NCBI GenBank assembly: GCA_021162305.1
Contig: JAGGYX010000063.1
Coordinates: 1-15,327 of the forward strand
Reading direction: 5' to 3'
Source: Thermoplasmata archaeon
Lineage (GTDB): Archaea > Thermoplasmatota > E2 > UBA202 > JdFR-43
DNA length: 15,327 nt
In this document: piece by piece, positions 6,902 to 14,352 of the stretch
Layout of the letters: each line of letters opens with the position of its first letter
Position numbering within the stretch: the stretch's first letter is position 1
The notes under the pieces: generated by a model
What the model saw: only the letters and a program-made list of their open reading frames with translations
Database searches by the model: none
Told to the model about the DNA's origin: nothing
Program-made: the position numbers and the translations under genes

Positions 6902-7981
6902 ATGGCAAAAGATTTTAATTCATATTTTACATTCATATATGTGAGTCTAACAGAATATGAAAAAAAGGTACTTTATGCAATAATAAAATATCCAACAGCA
7001 AATGATAGAGAAATTGCAGAGAAAGCGGAAGTGAAACAATCAACGGTAGCTGCAATAAGAAAAAGATTGAGAAAGGAAGGATATTTTACGACAGTTGCAA
7101 TTCCAATGCTTCAAAATGTTGGGGCAGAGTTGCTTATTTTTACGCACGCAAGTTTTAATCCTGTGATACCACTTTCAAAAAGACTTGAAATAACAGAAAA
7201 GAAGATAGAGGCTTTTGAAGAAATTGTTTTTTCTCTTGGAGAAGAGGATAAAGGTTTTTCCATAGGCTTTTCAAAAAATTATACTGATATAGCAAGAATA
7301 AATGATATCAGAACAAAAACATTTGGAAAGCTTGGGCTGCTTGAAAAGGAATATCCAGATATAGCAGTTTTTCCATTTAAAATAAGTAAAACATATAGAT
7401 TTTTTGATTTTTCCCATCCTTTAAGAGAGACATTTGGCATTGATGATAATGATAACCAGATAGATAATTTTTTTAAAATAGATGAAAAAAATTTATCAAA
7501 AAATGAGAAAAAACTTTTATGCAGCATAGTCAAAAATCCTGAGTTGAATTCAAAACAGCTTTCTTCAATGCTTGGATTGACAAGGCATACTATTGGACGA
7601 TTAAAAAGAAAGTTTTTGAATGAAGGCTATCTTAAAATAATAAACATACCAGATTTCAAAAAATTGGGATTTTGTCTTCTCGCTTTCTATCACATTTTGT
7701 TTGACCCTCACAATCCACCAAATTTTGAAAAAGATGGAATAAAAGAAATAATAAATGACGAAACAATTTTGATGGCTGCAAGAGAATTTGAGAGCATTTT
7801 GATTTCCATACATTCAAGCTACGAGGCATACAAATCAAGCAATACTATCATACTCCAGAAATTAAAAGAAAATGGATGGATTGCAAAAAATCCCCTTGTA
7901 AAGATATATAGCCTAAACAAAACAGTTATAATAAAGAATCTCAATTTCTATCCAATAGTAAATAAGCTTCTATTTTGCTAA
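6902..7981 (+). CDS. Transcriptional regulator with a duplicated winged-helix unit
   Basis: 359 aa built from two copies of one unit. Copy 1 is at about 16-85 (LTEYEKKVLYAIIKYP...REIAEKAEVKQSTVAAIRKRLRKEGYF...IPMLQNVGAELLIF); copy 2 is at about 199-270 (LSKNEKKLLCSIVKNP...KQLSSMLGLTRHTIGRLKRKFLNEGYL...IPDFKKLGFCLLAF). Each is an Lrp/MarR-like helix-turn-helix with recognition helix and wing, followed by a mixed alpha/beta segment that may bind a ligand or mediate pairing. A single chain could thus bind two half-sites. I expect DNA binding in the cytoplasm; target genes are unknown, though the divergent SDR gene is the obvious candidate. The stop TAA (7979-7981) directly abuts tRNA-Leu, so any tRNA promoter must lie inside this coding region. 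The pattern is familiar from Thermoplasmata genomes, but I know no named gene. Confidence 0.8.
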   Translation: MAKDFNSYFTFIYVSLTEYEKKVLYAIIKYPTANDREIAEKAEVKQSTVAAIRKRLRKEGYFTTVAIPMLQNVGAELLIFTHASFNPVIPLSKRLEITEKKIEAFEEIVFSLGEEDKGFSIGFSKNYTDIARINDIRTKTFGKLGLLEKEYPDIAVFPFKISKTYRFFDFSHPLRETFGIDDNDNQIDNFFKIDEKNLSKNEKKLLCSIVKNPELNSKQLSSMLGLTRHTIGRLKRKFLNEGYLKIINIPDFKKLGFCLLAFYHILFDPHNPPNFEKDGIKEIINDETILMAAREFESILISIHSSYEAYKSSNTIILQKLKENGWIAKNPLVKIYSLNKTVIIKNLNFYPIVNKLLFC

Positions 7982-8063
7982 GCGGGGGTAGCCAAGCGGT
8001 AACGGCGCAGGGCTTAGGACCCTGTGGCGAAGGCCTTCGTGGGTTCGAATCCCACCCCCCGCA
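7982..8063 (+). tRNA. tRNA-Leu (anticodon TAG)
   Basis: Acceptor stem GCGGGGG (7982-7988) pairs with CCCCCGC (8056-8062), and the discriminator is A at 8063. The D arm closes with GCC/GGC; the anticodon stem CAGGG/CCCTG encloses loop CTTAGGA with TAG at 8015-8017, reading CUA and by wobble CUG codons. The extra-long variable region (8025-8038) is the class II arm expected for Leu. T arm GTGGG-TTCGAAT-CCCAC is at 8039-8055. CCA is not encoded, as is usual in archaea. No intron. GC content is about 68%. The gene has no spacer on either side: the upstream CDS stops at 7981 and the convergent tldE stop begins at 8064. Confidence 0.95.
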
Positions 8064-9332
8064 TCAAGGCGTGGTTATTGAAACATCTTTCACCATTGCA
8101 TATGGAGAAAATACTGGTGTTTCCACTTCCCACCAGAAAATTTGTTTTTGCTGTTTTGAAAGCATTTCTATGTTTTCGAGAATTCTCTGCATATTATCGC
8201 TTATCCTTATTCCTTTAACGGCATGCATGCCTTTTTTATCAACTCTAAATATTGCATCCCTTGCAACTGTTGAAAAATCCCCATTTCTATAATTTTGAAA
8301 TCTTGTATACCATACATTTGTTATTATAATTCCTTCAAATCCTTCCATCATTTGCTCTATACCAAAGCTTCCTTTCTCAACAAAAACATTCCATGGATGA
8401 GGAGCCACTATTCCAGCATTTCCTGTGGTAATGGTATTATACTTCGAGGCTGTTGTGCTATTATGGAGATAGCTTTTCAATATACCATTCTCAATTATGC
8501 ATGTTGCTTGAGTTGCATTTCCCTCATCATCAAATTTTTGTGAAGCAATTCCATCATATAGTGTGCCGTCATCATATATTGTTAAAGCATCACTTCCTAC
8601 CTTTTTATTCAATTTATCTGCAAGAAAAGAATAGCCTGCATCAACATAAAAGGCAGAAGCAAAGGAAGCAACGCTCGCCATTAAATTTGCAAATGCCATT
8701 GGATAAAAAATTACATCATATTTTCCTTCTTTTATTCTCCTTGCTTTTCCTGCTTTCTTTGCAGTTTCATATGCATTTTCAGCAATACTTGAATCTATTC
8801 CTTCTACGCTCCTTGAACAACTCACATCATGCATGGAAGAATTTCTGTAAAAAGCTCTTGCGGATAAATAAATCATGCTATTTCTATCTTTTTCCATGAC
8901 TCCGTTTGAATTTGCTATCTCTTTTTCATATATTGATGAAAAAACAATCCCAGCTTTTGCATTTTGTGAAATTGCATCCTCAGCTATTTCCACCATAGCA
9001 TTACTGTCTATAACCCTGCTATCAAATTTTTTTCTATTAACATAATTTCTTTTATCCTGTATTCCATGATATTCGGAAGGAGAAACTATATTGAGTATTT
9101 TCATGTTTCTTTCAATAGCTTCTCTTATCTTTGCCTTTGTTGGATTGTCAACATTGAAAAAAATTTTTTTGTTTTTTCTTGCCATGAAAATTTTTAGAAT
9201 GGTTTCATCCCATTCTTTTATTATCTCAACCTTTCCATTGTAAAACTTTACCTGCTTTTCTATGCTTTTTTCATTGCTCACAATTCCATCCATTCCATTT
9301 TTCATAATCAAATTCAGAGCATATTCAATCAT
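8064..9332 (-). CDS. tldE: TldE/PmbA, non-catalytic partner of the TldD protease
   Basis: 422 aa PmbA/TldE family protein. In studied bacteria TldE forms a heterodimer with TldD and helps it cleave unfolded or modified peptides, for example maturing microcin B17 and degrading CcdA. The sequence has the family's N-terminal domain (ISQNAKAGIVFSS, 128-140), no HExxxH, and the C-terminal GFEGIIITN and NYRNGDFSTVARDAIFRV blocks (the latter corresponding to the NxxxGxFS pattern of TldE). The start ATG overlaps the tldD stop as ATGA, with a perfect GGTGAT Shine-Dalgarno three bases before it, so translation is coupled. The stop TGA directly abuts tRNA-Leu. Confidence 0.9.
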   Translation of the reverse strand: MIEYALNLIMKNGMDGIVSNEKSIEKQVKFYNGKVEIIKEWDETILKIFMARKNKKIFFNVDNPTKAKIREAIERNMKILNIVSPSEYHGIQDKRNYVNRKKFDSRVIDSNAMVEIAEDAISQNAKAGIVFSSIYEKEIANSNGVMEKDRNSMIYLSARAFYRNSSMHDVSCSRSVEGIDSSIAENAYETAKKAGKARRIKEGKYDVIFYPMAFANLMASVASFASAFYVDAGYSFLADKLNKKVGSDALTIYDDGTLYDGIASQKFDDEGNATQATCIIENGILKSYLHNSTTASKYNTITTGNAGIVAPHPWNVFVEKGSFGIEQMMEGFEGIIITNVWYTRFQNYRNGDFSTVARDAIFRVDKKGMHAVKGIRISDNMQRILENIEMLSKQQKQIFWWEVETPVFSPYAMVKDVSITTP

Positions 9333-10684
9333 TTTATCACCATGTTATCTATCCTAATATCAACTCCACCTGTTGTAACAGGCACACCCTGCATAGGGTC
9401 ACCTTTTCCACATGTAGCAGCGTAGAATTCAAGGTTTTTTCCAACGGCAGCAACATTTCTGTAAAAGAAAGGCGTTGTAAACTCAATGGCTGGATGATAT
9501 GCTATGCCTGCTATCTCACCATCCTTTATTATATATGCCTCCTCTCCAACATATTTCTGATTGTATCTCATATCATCTATGTTCCACTCCATATATGTTT
9601 TAATATAAACGCCATTCTTCACCCCTTCAATCATCTCTTCAAAGCTATAATCGCCAGGCAAAAAATATGTATTTGCCATCCTCACTATTGGCTCTCGCCC
9701 ATAGGCGGCGCGGGCGGCGGCGTTGCTTTCGCTGCCCATCAAATGTGCTGTATGACGATTGTGCAAAAACTCATTTATGATGCCATTTTTGATTAGATAC
9801 CTTTTCCTTGCTTTTATCCCTTCATCATCATATTTATAGTATCCGTAGCTTCCTTTTATTGCAGGCTCATCAATCACGCTTATCATTTCATTTCCAAATT
9901 TTTTTCCCAGCATGCTTGGCTTAACAAAAGATTTTCCTGCCTGTGCAGCTTCTCTTCCCCAAATGCGGTCAGCTTCCCAAGGATGGCCGCAACTTTCATG
10001 AGCTATCAAGCCAGTTATATATGGCGAGAGAATAACGCTTCCTTTTCTTGATGCTTTTCTACCTTTTTTTATTAAATCGGAAAGAAATTTTGCATCATGT
10101 TCCAGCTTCTCCTCAACATTCCATTCCTTTATCTTTTCCCATCCTCCAGCATTTCCAAATTCTCTGCTCATTTGCTCAATTCTTCCATTTGATTTCGTTA
10201 CAAGATAATATAATGCCACCCTAGGAATTTTTGAATATATTTTTGCCCCTTCGCTATTCATATAAAATTTTTCCATTATCTCATCCTGATAGAAAAAGCT
10301 CTTTTGATTTTTTGATATGGAATCAAGCTCCCTTATATATTCTATCTTTTCATCAATGTCGGCATCTTTTCCTTTGACAATATCTTTTCCCTCTTCCATT
10401 TTTTCATTTCCAAATCTAACAAAATGCTTTTTTCTTGCCCTGTTTTTCATTGCTTTTTCAACTGCCTCTCTTATCTTTTTTCTGTTAACAATGTTTGAAA
10501 ATGAAAAGCCAAGGAGCCCATCTTTTATTATCCTTATGGAAAACCCACAATGATGAAAGCTTTCAACGCCTTTTAACTCGCCAACATAACTTATTTCATT
10601 TCCTTTTATTTCTTCTAACCTCACTTCAGTATAATCTGCCTTCGATATTTTCAATGCATATTCTGCCAAATCTTCATCAATCAT
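9329..10684 (-). CDS. tldD: TldD metalloprotease
   Basis: 451 aa catalytic subunit of the TldD/TldE zinc protease. The metal site is visible: H229, E230 and H234 in AHESCGHPWEADRIWG, with C425 of ATCGKGDPMQGVPVTTGG corresponding to the cysteine ligand near the C-terminus. DEGIKARKRYLIKNGIINEF and the NAAARAAYGREPIVRM block (about 287-336) are also characteristic. It threads unfolded peptides into the TldD/TldE cavity and cleaves them. The ATG at 10682-10684 gives the usual N-terminus (MIDEDLAEYALKI). The gene lies 31 bases after the secreted PKD protein gene on the same strand and overlaps tldE by 4 bases, suggesting a three-gene transcript. No small peptide gene that could be a substrate precursor is visible nearby. 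Confidence 0.94.
   Translation of the reverse strand: MIDEDLAEYALKISKADYTEVRLEEIKGNEISYVGELKGVESFHHCGFSIRIIKDGLLGFSFSNIVNRKKIREAVEKAMKNRARKKHFVRFGNEKMEEGKDIVKGKDADIDEKIEYIRELDSISKNQKSFFYQDEIMEKFYMNSEGAKIYSKIPRVALYYLVTKSNGRIEQMSREFGNAGGWEKIKEWNVEEKLEHDAKFLSDLIKKGRKASRKGSVILSPYITGLIAHESCGHPWEADRIWGREAAQAGKSFVKPSMLGKKFGNEMISVIDEPAIKGSYGYYKYDDEGIKARKRYLIKNGIINEFLHNRHTAHLMGSESNAAARAAYGREPIVRMANTYFLPGDYSFEEMIEGVKNGVYIKTYMEWNIDDMRYNQKYVGEEAYIIKDGEIAGIAYHPAIEFTTPFFYRNVAAVGKNLEFYAATCGKGDPMQGVPVTTGGVDIRIDNMVIK
9336..9341 (-). promoter_or_regulatory. Shine-Dalgarno GGTGAT for tldE
   Basis: GGTGAT on the - strand, three bases before the tldE ATG and inside the last codons of tldD. It matches the anti-SD end of archaeal 16S rRNA and fixes the tldE start within the ATGA overlap. 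Confidence 0.7.
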
Positions 10685-10715
10685 AATGATGAATGCCTGT
10701 TTGCAATTTAACTTT

Positions 10716-11621
10716 TCATATCGCTATTATTTTTGTTTCTGCTGTAGCAACATTCAATGAATAATCATATGCTTTCACGACAATATCATGGATTCCAAAG
10801 CTTTTATACTCGCATTCATATGGGTAGCTTGTATCATTGCATAGCATCTCTCCATCCACATAAAATGCAACACTTTTTATACCACTCTCATTGTCATATG
10901 CCTGAGCCTGAATTGTAATTTTTCCTATAACAATATTAACAAAGGAAGGCAGTATTTTCCTGTCAAAAATATATATTCCGTGATAAGGTTTTTGTATTAT
11001 AATGTGCGGCGGGCGCCCATCTGCTATTACGGCATATGTATAATTTACATCTTTATGTCCCTCGCTATCAATTACAATAAGTTTAACATGATATAAGCCA
11101 GCTTTTTCATATACATGCTCTGGATTTTGTTGATTGCTTGTGCTTCCATCTCCAAAATGCCATTCATAGGTATATGGTTCTGTTCCTCCATAGGCTGAGC
11201 CATGAAATTGTATTTCTTCTCCTTCTTTTCCCTGATATGGACCATTGGCATTTGCTACTGGCCCATAATAATATATGGTTATGGCATCGCTTCCATCTGT
11301 GCCCGAATAAGCCTTTACTGTAACATATATTTTATTCCATCCATAATGAAGGCTTATGTTTATTGAAAATGTGTATGTTGTTACACCATCCAAATCAATT
11401 GTTTCAGCATAACTTCCATTTTCCCATTCCCATCTCCAAGTAAATGTTTCAAGCTTATCATGACAGCAGGCGTGAGCCACGCCGACAATTGTAATATTTC
11501 TTGTATAAAATATGGAACCATCTCCTGGTTCTCTTATCTCGACATCAACAGCATTTGAAGCGTTGCTATAAAACAATGGAAAAATCAACAATATTGCGAT
11601 CATCATAGCATACTTTTTCAT
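10716..11621 (-). CDS. Secreted protein with a PKD domain and Ig-like domains
   Basis: 301 aa. A signal peptide occupies about 1-24 (MKKYAMMIAILLIFPLFYSN then ASNA). Residues 25-119 form an Ig-like beta domain; 121-201 are a PKD domain with the hallmark YEWHFGDGS (152-160) and PEHVYEKAGLYHVKL; 203-301 form a third Ig-like domain with SGIKSVAFYVDGEML...YPYE, a motif common in secreted proteins of Thermoplasmata. There is no C-terminal membrane anchor, so it is probably released or held by partners on the surface. The mature part contains four cysteines (C52, C53, C261, C270), with H50 and H54 flanking the first pair. Likely structural or adhesive; no enzyme motif is seen. Its gene is directly upstream of tldD in the same direction. 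Confidence 0.82.
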   Translation of the reverse strand: MKKYAMMIAILLIFPLFYSNASNAVDVEIREPGDGSIFYTRNITIVGVAHACCHDKLETFTWRWEWENGSYAETIDLDGVTTYTFSINISLHYGWNKIYVTVKAYSGTDGSDAITIYYYGPVANANGPYQGKEGEEIQFHGSAYGGTEPYTYEWHFGDGSTSNQQNPEHVYEKAGLYHVKLIVIDSEGHKDVNYTYAVIADGRPPHIIIQKPYHGIYIFDRKILPSFVNIVIGKITIQAQAYDNESGIKSVAFYVDGEMLCNDTSYPYECEYKSFGIHDIVVKAYDYSLNVATAETKIIAI

Positions 11622-11732
11622 GTTTTACCATGAAAATATTTTTTAAAAAATTTATGTGAGAAGTGAAATAAAATAGCACAACCAAAGTAAATTTTTCTTT
11701 TCATTATGCTGAAAAGTAAGCTCAATGATAAG

Positions 11733-11742
11733 AATTATATAA
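11733..11742 (+). promoter_or_regulatory. TATA-box promoter of the slipin gene
   Basis: ATTATATAAC is centred about 25 bases before the ATG at 11762, and no Shine-Dalgarno lies before that ATG. This geometry puts the transcription start at or next to the start codon, that is, a leaderless mRNA. It sits in the 140-base gap (11622-11761) shared with the divergent PKD protein gene; nothing else is evident in that gap. Confidence 0.6.
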
Positions 11743-11761
11743 CAATTATAGTTATTATCGC

Positions 11762-12514
11762 ATGATATGGGGAATAATTGTATTTGTGGTGTTTTTGATT
11801 TTGATAATTATAGCTGCATCGATAAAAATTGTTCGTGAATACGAGCGTGGAGTTATATTTAGACTTGGCAGACTTGTTGGAGCTAAAGGACCGGGCTTAT
11901 TTTTCATAATACCCATGTTTGATAAAATGGTTAAAATTGATTTGCGGGAGCATGTTCTCGACGTTCCTGTGCAGGAAGCGATAACGAGCGACAACGTCCC
12001 TGTTAAAGTAAATGCCGTCGTTTACTTCCGTGTAATGAATCCAGAGGATGCCGTCGTCAGAATAAAGAATTATATGATTGGAACGAGCCAGATGGCTCAG
12101 ACAACGCTACGTAGCATAATAGGGCAAGTTGAATTAGATGAATTGTTGAAAGAGCGTGATAAAATAAATCAACGTCTTCAGAGTATCCTTGATGAAGCAA
12201 CCGATGCCTGGGGAGTCAAAGTTACAGCAGTAGAAATAAAAGATGTTCAAATACCAGAAGGCATGCAACGCGCCATGGCGAAGGCAGCGGAGGCAGAACG
12301 AGAAAGAAGAAGCAGGATAATAGCGGCAGAGGGCGAGCTGCAGGCAGCAGAAAAATTAACCCATGCAGCTGAAATCATAGGAAGCCAGCCTGCTGCATTA
12401 CAAATAAGAACATTGCAGGCTTTAACGGACATAGCAAGTGAGGGGCGAACCATAATATTTTTCCCGTTCCCGATGGAAATGCTGAAGGCTTTCTTGAGTG
12501 AAAAGAAAAAATGA
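11762..12514 (+). CDS. Stomatin/slipin (SPFH/Band 7) membrane protein
   Basis: 250 aa. One N-terminal membrane segment (about 2-22, [20 protein letters not shown]) is followed by the SPFH domain (about 24-170) with [26 protein letters not shown], and the [20 protein letters not shown] core, then an Ala/Glu-rich coiled-coil segment (170-205) and a hydrophobic tail ending [13 protein letters not shown]. Stomatins oligomerize on the membrane, organise lipid domains and can regulate proteases or channels; archaeal ones are often cleaved by the NfeD-like protease encoded beside them. No NfeD gene is adjacent here. Arginine codons are unusual: 10 of 17 are CGN, against 0 of 11 in the neighbouring eS1 gene. 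Confidence 0.93.
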   Translation: MIWGIIVFVVFLILIIIAASIKIVREYERGVIFRLGRLVGAKGPGLFFIIPMFDKMVKIDLREHVLDVPVQEAITSDNVPVKVNAVVYFRVMNPEDAVVRIKNYMIGTSQMAQTTLRSIIGQVELDELLKERDKINQRLQSILDEATDAWGVKVTAVEIKDVQIPEGMQRAMAKAAEAERERRSRIIAAEGELQAAEKLTHAAEIIGSQPAALQIRTLQALTDIASEGRTIIFFPFPMEMLKAFLSEKKK

Positions 12515-12522
12515 GTGACCAA

Positions 12523-12536
12523 TTTATTTAAATAAT
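12523..12536 (+). promoter_or_regulatory. TATA-box promoter of the eS1 gene
   Basis: TTTATTTAAATAAT lies centred about 26 bases before the ATG at 12555, with no Shine-Dalgarno before that ATG, consistent with a leaderless transcript. It follows directly on the slipin stop codon, so eS1 probably has its own promoter. Confidence 0.55.
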
Positions 12537-12554
12537 TGATAATATTTACAGTCG

Positions 12555-13355
12555 ATGGCTGACAGAAGAAAGAAGAAAGTAACGAAGGAATGGTATTCAT
12601 TGATAGCTCCTGCTATGTTTGGCAAAGTTAAGCTTGCAGAAACTCCAGCAAATGATCCAGCAAAAGTTCTTGGCAGAACTGTCGAGATTTCATTGCAGGA
12701 ATTGACAAATGATATTGCTAAGGCTCATATAAAATTGAAATTTAAAGTTGTTGATGTAAGTGGGCTTGAAGCCCATACTGCTTTTATAGGTCATTCTACA
12801 ACAAGCGATTATGTAAAAAGAATGGCAAGAAAGCATAAGTCAAAGATTGATGGAGTTTTTGATGTTCAAACAAAAGATGGAAAAAGGATAAGAGTTAAGC
12901 CTTCCGCCTATACTGCAAAAAGATTGCAGAGTTCTCAGAAAAGGGCTATAAGGGCTATAATGAAAGATGTTATAACGACCCTTGCCAGCAATAATACTTT
13001 TGATGAGTTTGTGAAGCACATGCTAAATGGTGAAATTGGAAAGCAAACATATAAGCTTGCCAAACCAATATATCCTGTTAAAAGAGTTGAAATACATAAA
13101 TCGGAGTTGCTCGAGATTCCGAAAGTGGAAGTGAAGAAAGGAGAGGAAACTGAGGAAATTGAAGAAGGGGCTGAAGAAAAGGTTGAGGAGACAGAAAGCG
13201 AGAAGAAAGAAGAATTAGCAGAAGGGACAAAAGAGGAGGAACCAGAGACAGAAGTAAAAGAAGAAAAGAAAGAAACAGAAGAGACAAAAGAAGAAGTTGA
13301 AGAAAAAGAACCCGAGGAAAGTGAAGAAAAGGAAGCAGGGAAAGAAGAAAGTTAG
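12555..13355 (+). CDS. rps3ae: 30S ribosomal protein eS1 (S3Ae) with an acidic C-terminal extension
   Basis: Small-subunit protein of archaea and eukaryotes that lies near the mRNA exit region. The core, residues 1-192, has the family signature: KEWYSLIAPAMF (11-22), GRTVEISLQELTND (40-53), FIGHSTTSDYVKRMARKHKSKID (77-99), RVKPSAYTAKRLQSSQ (113-128), and YPVKRVEIHKSELLE (173-187). Typical archaeal homologues end near 200-225 residues. Here a tail of about 74 residues (193-266) made mostly of Glu and Lys, with few hydrophobics, follows. The tail is in frame and ends at a TAG that overlaps the convergent Nog1 stop by 4 bases. All 11 Arg codons are AGA/AGG. Confidence 0.95.
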   Translation: MADRRKKKVTKEWYSLIAPAMFGKVKLAETPANDPAKVLGRTVEISLQELTNDIAKAHIKLKFKVVDVSGLEAHTAFIGHSTTSDYVKRMARKHKSKIDGVFDVQTKDGKRIRVKPSAYTAKRLQSSQKRAIRAIMKDVITTLASNNTFDEFVKHMLNGEIGKQTYKLAKPIYPVKRVEIHKSELLEIPKVEVKKGEETEEIEEGAEEKVEETESEKKEELAEGTKEEEPETEVKEEKKETEETKEEVEEKEPEESEEKEAGKEES

Positions 13356-14317
13356 CCAAGTTTTTCAATTACCTTTTTCCTCAATTCTTCTATTCCTGTT
13401 CCATCCTTGCACGATATTTTAATATAATTTGTTTTTCCCTTGCTTATATCCACTTTATTTTCAACAACAATGACGGCAACATTGAACTCTTTTTTTATTT
13501 CTTCCAGCAGTTTCAGTTGTTCCTCTATACTATATCCGCAATGCATGGAAGCATCTATTATGAAAATAACCAAATCAGGCAAATGACGTAATGCAATCAT
13601 TCCTTGTCTTTCAATCTCGTTTCTTTTTGCCATTGGTCTCTCGAGCAAACCTGGAGCTTCTACCACCTGTATCTTCTTTCTATCATATCTTTCTTCTACC
13701 CATATATGTCCGAGAATGAGACCTTTTGTGGTAAATGGATATGGAGCAATTTCTGGATTTGCTGATGAAAGAAGCTTTAGTAAAGATGACTTTCCAACAT
13801 TTGGATAGCCAGCTATTATTACAGTTTTGATGCTTGTATCAATTGATGGCACCTCTTTCAGTTTTTTTCTTGCCTCTTCCAGGAATTTAAGCGAGGCATC
13901 GATTTCATATATTATGGATGATACTCTTCCATAAACTTTTTTTATTATCTCTTTATAATTCTCTTTTTTCTTTGCCTCTCTTATTCCATAATTTGTTATT
14001 GAAGCTATTCTCTTCCTTGCCCATTCAACAGATGCCAACGCCATCTTTAGCTTGTCTATTCCAATAAGCAGATTGATGAGTTCATAATAAAAAGGGTGCA
14101 GGTCATCGAGAGTTGGAAAAGCCCGAACATATACTTTTAGAGTATTTCCAATTATGCTCTTTACCTTCTTTATTTTATTTATTGTCTTCTTTTTCTTATC
14201 TCTATGCGTGACCTTCTTCGCACTACCAAATGCCCTATCAAGCAGCTTGTCTGCGTTCATTATTGGAGGTATTTTAAACACAATTGTAAATGCAGGCACT
14301 ATTAAAAGCTCTTTCAA
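13352..14317 (-). CDS. Nog1-type GTPase (OBG/HflX-related)
   Basis: 321 aa. A helical N-terminal domain typical of Nog1 (about 1-160; LLDRAFGSAKKV, then FPTLDDLHPFYYELINLLIGIDKLK) precedes the G domain. G1 GYPNVGKSS is at 170-178, G2 YPFTTK at 193-198, G3 EAPGLLERP at 220-228, G4 NKVD at 287-290, and G5-like ISCKDGTG at 301-308. In eukaryotes Nog1 acts in 60S subunit biogenesis, and archaeal members are presumed to act on the large ribosomal subunit. Its location next to eS1 and a tRNA fits translation-related work. G3 departs from the usual DTPG (Asp to Glu, Thr to Ala). The ATG at 14315-14317 is favoured because PAFTIVFKIPPIMNADKLLD corresponds to the usual N-terminal segment; M20 is a possible alternative. 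Confidence 0.9.
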   Translation of the reverse strand: MKELLIVPAFTIVFKIPPIMNADKLLDRAFGSAKKVTHRDKKKKTINKIKKVKSIIGNTLKVYVRAFPTLDDLHPFYYELINLLIGIDKLKMALASVEWARKRIASITNYGIREAKKKENYKEIIKKVYGRVSSIIYEIDASLKFLEEARKKLKEVPSIDTSIKTVIIAGYPNVGKSSLLKLLSSANPEIAPYPFTTKGLILGHIWVEERYDRKKIQVVEAPGLLERPMAKRNEIERQGMIALRHLPDLVIFIIDASMHCGYSIEEQLKLLEEIKKEFNVAVIVVENKVDISKGKTNYIKISCKDGTGIEELRKKVIEKLG

Positions 14318-14324
14318 AACATTT

Positions 14325-14332
14325 TTTTATGC
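14325..14332 (+). promoter_or_regulatory. Likely TATA box of tRNA-Asn
   Basis: TTTTATGC-type element within 21-28 bases before the first base of tRNA-Asn (14353), in the 35-base gap shared with the divergent Nog1 start. Position matches archaeal stable-RNA promoters. Confidence 0.45.
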
Positions 14333-14352
14333 CTTTCACATATCAATTTGCC

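Noticed and set aside
7975..8292. A + strand frame reading through tRNA-Leu
   Set aside because: Peptide is translated tRNA plus the antisense of tldE; a well-known artefact type.
10317..10553. Several + strand frames opposite tldD and tldE
   Set aside because: Ser/Phe/Leu-rich shadows of strongly conserved genes on the other strand, without starts or motifs.
10685..10715. ATGATGA resembling a C box of a C/D guide RNA
   Set aside because: No D box (CTGA) at suitable distance and no C'/D' pair; it is just the region before the tldD start.
13078..13368. A - strand Leu/Ser-rich frame opposite the eS1 tail
   Set aside because: It arises from the complement of GAA/GAG/AAA codons of the tail; low-complexity artefact.
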